DNA from: Arcuatula senhousia
Lineage: Eukaryota > Mollusca > Bivalvia > Mytilida > Mytilidae
Reading direction: 5' to 3'
Assembly: GCA_963971305.1 (NCBI GenBank)
Contig: OZ020317.1
Span: 18,866,001 to 18,930,000, forward strand
DNA: 64,000 nucleotides
Of this stretch, positions 24,801 through 34,532 are shown in pieces. Positions within the stretch are counted from its first letter, which is position 1, and every line of letters starts with the position of its first letter. The position numbers were made by a program, and so were the translations under genes. The notes beneath the pieces are model-generated. The model worked only from the letters and a program-made list of their open reading frames with translations, was not told where the DNA came from and did no database searches.

Positions 24801-27800
24801 ATTAGCCCATCCTGAGGGTATAGAAAATGACTGGAGTTAGATCTCATATTGGTTTGTGTATGTCCAGTCAACTTATGAATAAATTTATAAAAATACACAC
24901 CAAACATAAAACTCATGTAAATGGTTAGCAAATTTGCTTATACATACGTGTGTAAATTTGCACATGTGCATATTTACATACGTATGTATAACTTGTGCAT
25001 GTAAATGGGGCTTATTATTTAGAGTAAATTAATAATTTAATAACCATTTACAATTATTATTTTTATTTAATAAATAAATATTCCTTTTTTTGAATTGAAC
25101 AAATAATGTTAAAATCTAAAAATAAATAAACAAAAATATTGTTTTATATAAATCAAGTCAAACGATAATTAAAATCGAATCCTTGTTAATTAAGGTCGCT
25201 CTTGGCTTCAGCGCGGTTAACTTTAGGTCGCTCTAGGCTAAAGTTAACTTTAGGTCGTTCTAAGGCTAAAGTTAACTTTAGGTCGCTCTTAGGCTATAGT
25301 TAACTTTAGGTTGGTTCTAGGCTAAAGTTAACTAGCAGAGCGGTCAAGAAGAGCAGACCGTGGTCCAAGTTTGCTATTACAGTTAACTTTTGACCGGTCA
25401 AAAGTCTGCCTAAAAAGCAAACCTCAGTTAACTTTAGGCAGACAAATAGTTTACTTTTCTAGTTAACTTGGCATACAGGTTATGTCTGGTCGTATCTGTA
25501 GGGTGATAAAAACGACTTCTTCTTTTGTCTAGAAGTGATTGAAAAAGTTCTGTATCATATGATGAAAAGACATTTCAAAAACAAAGACTCACCGATTTAT
25601 TTTTCTGTAAAAGGCATTTAACAAGTTGTAAGTTTGAAGAGGAAGCCAGCAGAATGCAAACAGACTGGTCACTATTAACAACATCTTTACCACCTGAAAC
25701 AAGAACAAATATTTTAAGTTAATTAAAAATTACTTTTTAGACCAAATTCTGGAATCGAAATGAAGCAACTTTATTTTCAAAATGGGAACATATGTCCTTC
25801 CCCAAATTATTAATTGTTTGACGTGTTGTTTTGGATTGTTCACTAGAGAAAAAGAAGTAAATGTAAACTTTTTAAGAAATACCTAATATAGTTGTAAAAT
25901 AATTTTAACTGTGCGGAACCACAGGGGCTTGGATTATAGAGTAGGGGTCGATTTTTTTTAAGTCAATATAAATGACGAGAATCCAACCCCCTGTGTGCGG
26001 AACATGGATTGCAACGTTCCTGTATAAGTTTGCTTTAGTCTCTATCATAAAGGAGGGACAATCTTTGAATAGGTGACAATCAAAAATATTTGAGCAGTTG
26101 CGGATGCGGGGGGGGGGGAGGGGTTCCGAGGTTGGAATTTTCCTTCTTTCCGCCAAAAATTTCGCAAGTAACGTGCAGGTATTCTGCAATATTTGTCTAG
26201 AACCACCCCCTTTTCGTCATTCGTCCACAGCGGACTTTCTGTGGACCAACCCCTTTAAAAAAATTCTGGATCTGGCCCTGTTTGAGTTATAATATAATTT
26301 ATTGCTATTAAACGTAAAAAATCTAAAGGCATACATGTACATTGCAAATTTTTATAAAGAGATCTACATTGGGTTTAAACTTATTTCATATAATATTATA
26401 TACTTCAAAATCATAGGCTGATCTGACAAATGATAACCATTAAAGTAGACGATAAATAGATGTGGAATAATTGTACGTGACACAACCAACATAAAAAACG
26501 GGAATTTAAAAAATCACAATGGAAAACAGCCAGCAGTCTTCAGCATGACCATAAGTCGCTGCTCGCCGTCTTGCATTGGCCCAAGACTAAAATTACAAAA
26601 AAAGGATGAGTCCAGTTTGCCTTTTAGTCACACTTAGAAAAAAGTCAAAATAACAATGCTACCTATTATAAAAAGATTGTCAGCGATACATCAATTAGGT
26701 CGTTTGTTTCCGTCGTTTCTATATTTACAAAAGCTCTTTGCAATGTACATACTTTCACTTTTCACTCGGTGGCTATATTCGGATTCTCAATCTTCGGATT
26801 CCCATCAAGACAATATGGCCGCGACCAGTAGATTATGTGTTCCGCTTCGGATTATATTTTAGTCAGTGTAGCATATCTTGCGTAACTTTAGCGTATAAAT
26901 GGATATTTGATTTTGGATTGCGAAAATTTACTTAATTGAATAAAGTTTTAAAGGACAAAAATACTAATCGGACACCAAAAATAAGTTAATCATGCAAAAA
27001 AGTTGTACACAGCATCTTCGTATTTCATGCGTTTTAAAGCAACAATGCGATTCAACTAGATCATGTAGCGTACTTTGTCAGGTTGTGCACATGTTTAAGC
27101 GTACTTTCTTTATAAATTTTTGACTGCAAAATGTTAATTCATTGAAGATAGTTTATTATCACCACGTGATTATCACAGACAGAAATATAGGTCAATCAGA
27201 CACACACAATTCAAGCATTTTATTGATTTTTAGAAAATAACAAAATAGCCACATTGGGTCATTCGTCTGTCTTGATCTAGGTCATTTTAATAAGGATGAA
27301 TAATTTTATGTATTTCTCACATAGCTATTGCGGGATCCGGAAAAATAAACTTATTTGTCACAAGTTATTGGTTGTTCGAAAATGTTATCATTGCTTGACA
27401 ATTTTGTCGATTCACCACACAGAGACCAAAGTCGCCACACTTGTCTTACAAACATGTCAGAAAATAATTTTAACTGTGCGGAACCACAGGGGCTTGGATT
27501 ATAGAGTAGGGGGTCGATTTTTTTTAAGTCAATATAAATGACGAGAATCCAACCCCCTGTGTGCGGAACATGGATTGCAACGTTCCTGTATAAGTTTGCT
27601 TTAGTCTCTATCATAAAGGAGGGACAATCTTTGAATAGGTGACAATCAAAAATATTTGAGCAGTTGCGGATGCAGGGGGGGGGAGGGGTTCCGAGGTTGG
27701 AATTTTCCTCCTTTCCGCCAAAAATTTCGCAAGTAACGTGCAGGTATTCTGCAAAATTTGTCTAGAACCACCCCCTTTTCGTCATTCGTCCACAGCGGAC

Positions 27801-30800
27801 TTTCTGTGGACCAACCCCTTTAAAAAAATTCTGGATCTGGCCCTGTTTGAGTTATAATATAATTTATTGCTATTAAACGTAAAAAATCTAAAGGCATACA
27901 TGTACATTGCAAATTTTTATAAAGAGATCTACATTGGGTTTAAACTTATTTCATATAATATTATATACTTCAAAATCATAGGCTGATCTGACAAATGATA
28001 ACCATTAAAGTAGACGATAAATAGATGTGGAATAATTGTACGTGACACAACCAACATAAAAAACGGGAATTTAAAAAATTACAATGGAAAACAGCCAGCA
28101 GTCTTCAGCATGACCATAAGTCGCTGCTCGCCGTCTTGCATTGGCCCAAGACTAAAAATACAAAAAAAGGATGAGTCCAGTTTGCCTTTTGGTCACACTT
28201 AGAAAAAAGTCAAACTAACAATGTACGATTTTTTTTACATCTTCGCATGCTTGGAATGCAACTAAATGTTGAAAATAGTAATATTATAAAACGAAAATTG
28301 TAAAAATTTCTAGGTAAAAAATAAATGTTTGATTTTCGTCTTCGGTATTCCCAGAATCCCGTTGGTAGCTTTTGTTCTCAGAATAATTTGAAGATTGAAA
28401 CTTTTTTAAACTTAAACATTAAGCTGATTTATAAGTATATATCATGTATATCAAGACCTATAAACAACAGACTGTGACATCTATGATCCAATGTAGACTT
28501 TTGTAGAGCTCGATGAGCTGAAGGTTTAAGCAAGCAACAGCTTTTCTCTATCTGCAATAGTTTCCTATTTCATCCACTAACATAACCAAACTTTGAGCAT
28601 TTATTTTAAACTAAATAGGAGATAATAAACCTACATTGTACATGTACAATGTACTTGATCTAAAAACAAATAATGTTTAGGATAAACGCTTACATGACTT
28701 AGATTCATCAACATGTTTATCTTAAAATGGCTTAATTTTAGATTGATTTTATCGTATGTGTACAACATGCTACTTATAGAATTCAACAATAAACCTTAGC
28801 AGGTCCTAGAAATGATAAAGTCTTTTTTTATGTTACTAAAGCAGACCTTTGCTTTTTGTGTCCATAGCGGCTTGTTGGGCAATATACATTAGAGTCCACA
28901 CTTGTATAGTTGTATAAAAACCGAAATATGAAATGCAAATGAACAATCCAAATAAGCTCAGCCTACAATACAAAGTAAAGAGATGATGTATATTAAAACG
29001 GTTATTTTCTTTTTCTGAAATTTGTTCATTTATAAAACTCTGACCTAATAAATTTGACAAATCATGTATTGGCTTTGTTGAATCTCTACGAAAATCCATT
29101 GATCTGTTATAAAGGTAGATAAAATTTAGCACAAATCCCTTTTTCAACTACAAATACCTTCAATTATTGAATGTACACCAATTCGCCATACAAGTTGTTA
29201 TTACCCAACAGCTTGTCCAACTAGTCTTACACGATTTGATCATTAGGGCTTTCCGAAAGATAATGAAAATATCTTGTTTTAAAACAAAACATATAGGTTT
29301 TTAATGTACTTTACATAACTCTCTGCTAATCGTTATTTTCTAAAATAAATTGCACACATTCATTGCAGAAAATCGTCTTTTCAATTATTTATAGATCTAT
29401 AATTCTCAATGTATTCCTTATGAAAAATCTAGAGAAGTTTCTTCCCGCCATATTTTTAGGTGCTTATTTGAGCAATTCTAAACTATCTGTTTAAAATAAC
29501 TTTCGATTGCAGAAAAATTCAGCCTCTTACTCCCTTAACAAATTTTGGGTTCTTCAAAAAAAAAATTGTCATCATTTTTTAGTTTCCCACCCCATTCCAT
29601 ATTTCATTTGTCATAATCATTTCACCATCATTACATGTTCATTTGTCCCTTTATCTCTTGATGTGACCAAAGTCACCTACCCAATTGTTTTAAATTGTAC
29701 ACATATTTACCTAAATCTGTTTCTGCTGTTGCAATTTGTATTGTTGTATTTTCCCCTTCAAAATTTACTGTTCTTTTGTTTCCCAACCCACCCTCATATT
29801 TCATTTATCATCATCATTTCCTGTTCATTTTGTTGTCCTTTTCGTGTTCGTCGTCTGTGGATGGCATGTGTGGCGTTGCACGGGCGTTAAACACCAACTT
29901 ACTCTCTATTTATTTACAATGTACATATGTTCTTATTTCTATGATCATTTACCTGTCAAGTAAATTTCAGCTAGTTTGTTTAGAATGACCTGTTTTAAGT
30001 AAGTTCATTACGTTATTGTGTTTGAAAATTGTTTATTATACTGATGAAGGACATACGCATGTCCGAAATATCTATAATCTTTAAATTATTTAACATCAAT
30101 TGATAATGTTGCGTACATTTTCTATCCCTATACATAAGTTTTTGGATACATTTGGTTTAATTCAACCCTTAATTGTCGTCTCATCAAAGTTCGATTTATA
30201 GACAAATGCATATCAATATTTTACTCAATAACATCTTAACAATTTAAACACTTCAATGCTTTATCCATACAAAGATTTCGATAAAACGTTTTCCGGTCGT
30301 ATTATTTACATCAATTACTTTGAAAACAAGGCTGAGAACATTTAAGAGAAATAACTTTTAAATGTCACTTGTACGTTTTTGTCATGCACATTTATACAAA
30401 GAAATCAAGATTCGCAGTGACTAAAACATGAAATGTTGAAACTCCATTATGTTGAATGAAACTTTTCACAAGAAACTTATGATTTGATTTTCTTCAGATT
30501 ATGTCATTAAATCTAATTGACTCAAGTAAATATTTTGCAAATATTCAGGAAAATTAAACAACACAATTTTATATTATCGAAAGAGTTGGGTAACCCATTA
30601 ACCAGTAGAAGTATAACATTTTTATAATATGCACGGTAAATGTAATAATTATCAATTGATATTACATCTTCACAGTATTTACTGTGATACATGATATCCA
30701 AACCATTAGAAATATTTTTTAAATGTTATAAAAGTTTGAACTGAAACAAAAATTATGCAAATTAACCCAAAAAGAAAAAAAAATATAGATATTTTTATCA

Positions 30801-33800
30801 TTAAACTGCTCTTTTAAAGGTTCAACGTTACATTTTCAACGCATTATTCTAATGTTGCATTCATCTTTTTCAGAGCGACACGTGATAATATCGTTTTACT
30901 TACAACATGTACAAGGCCACAAAAATTAAAGGAAAACGGTATAATTTATATTTCATCTTGATATTGCGTTATTTCACAATAAGATAGGCAGATGGATATT
31001 ATATACATGTATATAATATATCATTAATGGTTATGGATTTAAAGTTTGCAGATAATAGAGATGTTGTGTACAAGTTATAATTTTCACGAGTTGAAACATG
31101 AACAAACTGTTAAATTAACTTGTCGGGACAAACCTTAGCCTTTAGATGTTAAAACTATTTAAAAAAGGCAAAAAAGTTTTAACTTGTACAACTTATGTTT
31201 AAAAAGCAATTGCATTCGATATTTTATTTTTAAATAAAAAAATCACTACTGACCAACATTATACATGTTTTCATTCTAATGAATCTGCAGGATTGATTTT
31301 GGCTTATTAAATTAAAAGTCGGTTCAAAAGCTTTATTGATACCTTTTGAGTGTATTTTGACCAAAGATCTGTGTGAGCTATTGCCATCCCTAGTCATCCG
31401 TCGTCGAAGTTGTCTATCGTCTGTCGGCTTCTGTTTACAATTAATCAAAAATATACTCAAAAACTCTGGAACAAAATTCCTTGAAACTTTGTATAATTGA
31501 TCCAGAGAGTGTGCTTTTGAACATACATCTATTACCAAATTTAGCTTAAACTTGGTTAATTTCGCTCAAAATTATTGGACCATGTTGATTGATTATTTGT
31601 TTACCTTCATGGTGACAGATACATTTTAAGTGTATTTAATAAAGCTATCATTCGGGCTCTCGGGTGCTTTGTGCGTGAAGTCTTAATATGGAAATTAATT
31701 AAACAAATTAAATGTAAACTATCTTGATCATCTTTATAACTTTAATACGAGCCATTATTGTTATTTTCTTTGTTTTGCGGCTTTGTTTTTTTTCGTTGCC
31801 ATCAAATTTCTACACGGGCTAAAGCCTCAAGATAAAGTTTCACAAAATTAAATGCAGTACACATGCTTAAGGCGGGATAAGAGCTCATAAATATGAATTT
31901 TTTTTAAAAGCTTTAAAAGTATTATTTAGTGATCATTGTTTTACGATTTGTAGATTGAAAGATGACTACAACTTTGTTTTTGCTGTTATTAAGTCGCCCA
32001 AAACAAAGTTTTGGCGACTTATTGTTTTCACCCCGTTTCTTATTATTATTATTTCTCTTATCCATGAACTTTTCCGAAAGGATTGCTCGGATGTCCTTTG
32101 TAGGAGTTCTATGACACTTGATAGGGTCATAGAACACCAAAAGGAGTTATGCAACGTAATGTTTTAAAATTCAAAATGGCCGCCGTTTCAAAATGGCGGC
32201 CATTCTAAAAATAGTAACAACGACTAATACTTATCGGAACATTTTGAAAATGGATTGTATGGGTAAATGGGGTATCCTGAGTTCAAATATGAAATCAGAT
32301 TTTAGATTAGACTTAAATGGCGGCCATTATTATACCCCCGCCCCCTATGAAAAACTGCTAATTTTGTCCTACTATCTAGTCCGAGGTGCTTTGAAAAGAG
32401 GTAATGAAACTTTGCACAGTGATTAACCTTCATTTGAAGTTTTGCAAGAAGTTTTCAGAATGTTAAAAATGGCCGCCGTTTCAAAATGGCAGCCCGTTAC
32501 TTAAAATAGATGAAAAAATTAAAATTTGTCTGATTGTCTTGAAAATGAATTATCTGGGTAAATCTGGTATGCTGAGTTCAATGGCGCAATCAGAATTTTG
32601 ATTGGACTTCCGATTTCAAAATGGCGGCCATTTTTACTACATTCCCGTTGCTTTAAATTGGAAACTTTGTCTGATTTGTCTGAAATTTGATTTCTAGGCA
32701 TATTTTATTATACTTATTTGAAAGAAATACAATCCATGGCGATTTTGGGCGACTTCTGTGTTGGCATCCCAACACAATTATACCTAGTTATATTCAAATT
32801 TAGACAAGACAAGTTGTCTATTGGCTTTTTTTGTTAGTGCGAAAATTTTATTTTTCGTATATAATATCCCTTTAAAGGTCAAAAATAGCATTCATTAATG
32901 TTCTTTGTCTATTAAATGTAAACTGTTGCAGATAGAGAAAATTTGTTGCGAGCTAAAACATTATCTCATCGACAATATCTATTTAAGTTATCCCTATTGA
33001 AATGCCTGTACAAGGTCAGTACAATTTTGAATCTTCATCATTTTCACCAATATGCCATTGTCCGATTTCGTCCTTTCTTGTAACTGTTATTACTTTTATT
33101 TTGTGACTGTACAAGCACTATTTGTACATTGTACAAAGTAAAACTTGTACACACCATATATAAAATATTTGAGCAACCATAATTCAATATCTTTAAATAA
33201 TATTTATATTCAACCTCATTGATCAACTTGCAATGTGATATTAGGAAGATGTCAATGAAACAAAGCAAAATTCCAATTCGTCTTGGAAGAAATTAAGATA
33301 TTATCATTTTTTTAAAAAGAAAATTCTTTATCTTTCCGAAATAGTACAACATAGCAAGTATGAAGTTGTTATTTAGATGGGACCACCTTCTTCCAGACTT
33401 ACAAGTTTGCAAATATCAGCAAAAAACAATGAAATTAGGACAATTTCTTTAATATGTAGCTTTTGAGTAAACTGATTTGCATGACAACTGAACTGATCTG
33501 GCAACAGCTTATCATTTTCATTAAGTCTACTTTTTTATCAATGTCCAAGCAACCTAAGAAATCTATAGTGCTCCGTTTAAATTTCATCGTAAATCTGTGG
33601 CCAGAAATGGGTCTTATTGCGGCCCATCCTTTTAAAATTTGCTTAGAAAATATGACTTGCATTAAATAACGACATTTTTCATCGTGACTTCTTTAATTAA
33701 AACGTAAAACCTAAATGAGTAGATGATAATAGCTTACCTTTTTCTTGTGCCGAGTCCTTGAACGATGACACCTTCCAATTTCAGATGCTGAATTGTTTCG

Positions 33801-34532
33801 TCCCCAAATTGTGCAAACAATCCGACAATAAGTCACACTGATAATTAGTAAAGGTATAAAGTACTGTAATGAAAATAAGTACAGAGAGTAGCCCGCTGCA
33901 AACGTTTTTGATGGCCATTTTGAATCACATATGGGTCTTCTGTTCCATGTGATGACGTCAAATGTAATTTGCACATCAAAGAAAACGATATCAGGCAGGC
34001 TTGATGCTATTCCGACAACCCAAATCACGGTTATAACAAGAACGGCAACACGCTTTCGAAAGCCAGCTTTTAATGGATAGATAACGGCTATGTATCGATC
34101 TATTGCTATAACGGTAAGTGTCAGAACGCTTATGTTCACTGATAGATCTTTTACAAACGGTGCTATTTTGCACATGCTGTCTGCCACTACCCAACGCTGG
34201 AATACGGCAGTATGGAACTGGAACGGAATACTAAATAATGCTATCAAAACGTCTGCTATCGCCATATTTGCTATGAAAATGTTTGTTATGGTCCGCATCG
34301 TCCTTAGGCGTAACACAACTAGAATCACCAATGAGTTTCCAATAATGGCAAGCAGCGAAATACTTCCATAAAGAAAAATAAAAAGAGCTAATATTCCCTT
34401 CGAAACTTTTACAATCATAGGAGATATAGTATTGTTAGCAACAAGTTGTTCAATATCTGATAATATAATTTCATCTGTTATATTTAAATATGAGAAGTCA
34501 TATAAGCTTTTCAAATCTTGAAGTTCGTCCAT
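18575..34532 (-). CDS. Leucokinin-type (lymnokinin-like) neuropeptide GPCR, four coding exons, 412 aa
   Basis: Joining 34532-33738, 25693-25593, 19196-19106 and 18826-18575 gives one uninterrupted frame, with splice phases 0, 2 and 0. The product is a rhodopsin-family receptor of normal length. It has two N-glycosylation sites near the N-terminus (NIT at 17, NNT at 33), TM1 with GN at 65-66, TM2 with IAD at 92-94, Cys121 and Cys202 for the extracellular disulfide, DRY at 145-147, FAFCWLP at 277-283 in TM6, NPFIY at 321-325 in TM7, and an 83-residue basic, Ser/Thr-rich tail. HKKK followed by VVKM at the third loop/TM6 junction, IIWFCSNWLAMSNSCYNPFIYG in TM7 and SVN(I/V)SV in TM3 are close to insect leucokinin receptors as I remember them. 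The ligand is inferred from that similarity. Alternatives are related RYamide, tachykinin or GPR83-like receptors. The protein would sit in the plasma membrane and signal through G proteins. Confidence 0.85.
19106..19196 (-). CDS. Receptor exon 3 (TM7)
   Basis: A 91-nt exon with acceptor AATTTCAG and donor GTAAGT. The first base completes the split codon, giving RFKYINIIWFCSNWLA and then MSNSCYNPFIYGLLN. The NPxxY of TM7 is intact (NPFIY). It ends in phase 0. Confidence 0.88.
22755..22795 (+). repeat. GAC-rich microsatellite
   Basis: Runs of GAC/GACAGAC units near the end of the first half of the surrounding dispersed repeat. Confidence 0.8.
23831..23877 (+). repeat. GAC-rich microsatellite, second copy
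   Basis: The same GAC tract at the corresponding place in the duplicated half, longer than the first (eight consecutive GAC units before an interruption). Confidence 0.8.
24024..24340 (-). mobile_element. 3' tail fragment of a reverse-transcriptase element
   Basis: Reverse orientation of the 2.4-kb fragment: GCAGAGGTACCAATGGGGTA, GAATGTCAAAAGTC, CAAGAACGGGACAAAAAC, GTGCTCCGGAAGAGCAAGCAG and finally ACCAACATCTGCACTCATCTGAG, the block that borders the RT C-terminus in other copies. It is 5'-truncated, as expected for target-primed retrotransposition. Confidence 0.65.
25593..25693 (-). CDS. Receptor exon 2 (TM6)
   Basis: A 101-nt exon with acceptor TTGTTTCAG and donor GTGAGT on the minus strand. 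It encodes VVKMLLIVTSLFAFCWLP then LQTYNLLNAFYRKIN and two bases of the next codon. CWLP is the TM6 hallmark of peptide GPCRs. The pseudogene at 49162-49262 has an exon of exactly the same length, which supports the boundaries. Confidence 0.88.
25896..26658. repeat. 763-bp direct repeat, copy 1 (receptor intron 1)
   Basis: Begins AAAATAATTTTAACTGTGCG and ends GTCAAAATAACAATG; repeated at 27461-28223 with only scattered differences. It includes a short inverted pair (GTGCGGAACCACAGGGG / CCCCCTGTGTGCGGAAC), a poly-G tract and, at its right end, AGATGTGGAATAATTGTACG followed by GCCAGCAGTCTTCAGCATGAC. That right end is also found at 39.4 kb and resembles an abundant mussel repeat. Confidence 0.85.
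26659..27460. other. Spacer between the two 763-bp repeats
   Basis: About 800 bp of sequence with no recognised gene or repeat. It is either unique intron DNA or part of the duplicated segment that was lost from one copy. Confidence 0.4.
27461..28223. repeat. 763-bp direct repeat, copy 2 (receptor intron 1)
   Basis: Offset from copy 1 is a constant 1565 bp at both ends. Differences include a shorter poly-G tract with CAGGG, GTAGGGGG for GTAGGGG, and CTCCTTTCC for CTTCTTTCC. The high similarity points to a recent duplication. Confidence 0.85.
28224..30040. other. Receptor intron 1, no firm feature
   Basis: AT-rich intron sequence. At about 29.88 kb GCGTTAAACACCAAC resembles the antisense of the 'gtgtttaacgcc' core of the SINEs at 57.3 and 59.2 kb, but the rest of a SINE is not evident. 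A minus-strand open stretch at about 28.85-28.97 kb is preceded by a possible AG acceptor, but encodes nothing I recognise. Confidence 0.35.
30041..30075 (+). ncRNA. Hammerhead-ribozyme-like motif
   Basis: CTGATGA (30041-30047), one extra A, then GGACAT / ATGTCC pairing around ACGC (30049-30064), then GAAA (30065-30068) and TATCTATA. This is the order of the hammerhead core: CUGAUGA, stem II, GAAA, stem III. Penelope-like elements and retrozymes are known to carry such ribozymes. The extra A before stem II, the 3-bp stem III and an unconvincing stem I make self-cleavage doubtful, so it is probably a decayed copy. Confidence 0.4.
30076..31990. other. Receptor intron 1, no feature recognised
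   Basis: AT-rich sequence with short ORFs only. I see nothing I can name on either strand. Confidence 0.45.
31991..32790. repeat. MITE-like element with AAATGGCGGCC internal repeats
   Basis: Left end AAGTCGCCCAAAACAAAG; right part TTTTGGGCGACTTCTGTG (32743-) is its inverted counterpart. The left end is itself a hairpin (AAGTCGCC ... GGCGACTT). The interior has at least four copies of a TCAAAATGGC(G/A)GCC-type block (about 32170, 32195, 32465, 32620), spaced as degenerate tandem repeats. The conceptual frames are broken. Confidence 0.6.
32791..33534. other. Receptor intron 1, no feature recognised
   Basis: AT-rich intron DNA between the GGCGGCC element and the start of the duplicated arm. 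Confidence 0.45.
33738..34532 (-). CDS. Receptor exon 1 (N-terminus to third intracellular loop)
   Basis: Encodes residues 1-265: extracellular N-terminus, TM1-TM5 and most of loop 3. The ATG at 34532-34530 (MDELQDLKSLYDF) is the first ATG of the frame. The frame continues upstream only to a GTG. A TTTTATTAG just before that GTG could be a splice acceptor, so a 5' untranslated exon further upstream is possible. The exon ends CACAAGAAAAAG before the donor GTAAGC, in phase 0. A near-identical copy lies at 62879-63673. Confidence 0.9.

Larger units (their letters stand above)
20145..25011. mobile_element. Inner inverted-repeat element nested in the outer one
   Basis: GCCCCATTTACATGCACA at 20145 is mirrored by TGTGCATGTAAATGGGGC ending at 25011. 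Both ends continue into blocks built on ACATACGTATGT and CACATGTG (20.16-20.31 kb, 24.93-25.0 kb). I could not define a target duplication. It may be a separate insertion or a second layer of the terminal structure of the outer element. Its interior holds the GAGGCTC...GGTGAGCT repeat and a retroelement tail, but no transposase. Confidence 0.6.
19431..25498. mobile_element. Outer DNA-transposon-like element in receptor intron 2
   Basis: The ends are inverted repeats. CAGATGCGTCCAGACATAAC at 19431 is mirrored by GTTATGTCTGGTCGTATCTG ending at 25498 (18 of 20 positions match), and the similarity continues. Both ends are flanked by TA, the expected duplication of a TA-targeting element. Inside each end lies about 300 bp of subterminal repeats rich in the palindrome AAAGTTAACTTT followed by AGG (19.46-19.74 kb and 25.20-25.46 kb). 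No transposase is visible, so it is non-autonomous or decayed. It occupies nearly all of the 6.4-kb intron. Confidence 0.75.

Noticed and set aside
25896..28223. LTR retrotransposon with 763-bp LTRs.
   Set aside because: No TG...CA ends, primer-binding site, polypurine tract or coding region; the spacer is only 800 bp.
28840..28975. Minus-strand open stretch (LSLFGLFICISYFGFYTT... MDTKSKGLL) preceded by TTGTATTGTAG, a possible extra receptor exon.
   Set aside because: It does not align with any helix of the receptor, and the exon 1 to TM6 join is already perfect in phase without it. No homology I recognise.
29507..29890. 127-codon plus-strand ORF rich in F, S, C and H.
   Set aside because: Low-complexity T/C-rich sequence with no domain; composition alone explains the open frame.
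34090..34371. 93-codon frame opposite receptor exon 1, also at 63040-63321.
   Set aside because: Antisense shadow of TM1-TM3 coding sequence; conserved only because the sense strand is.
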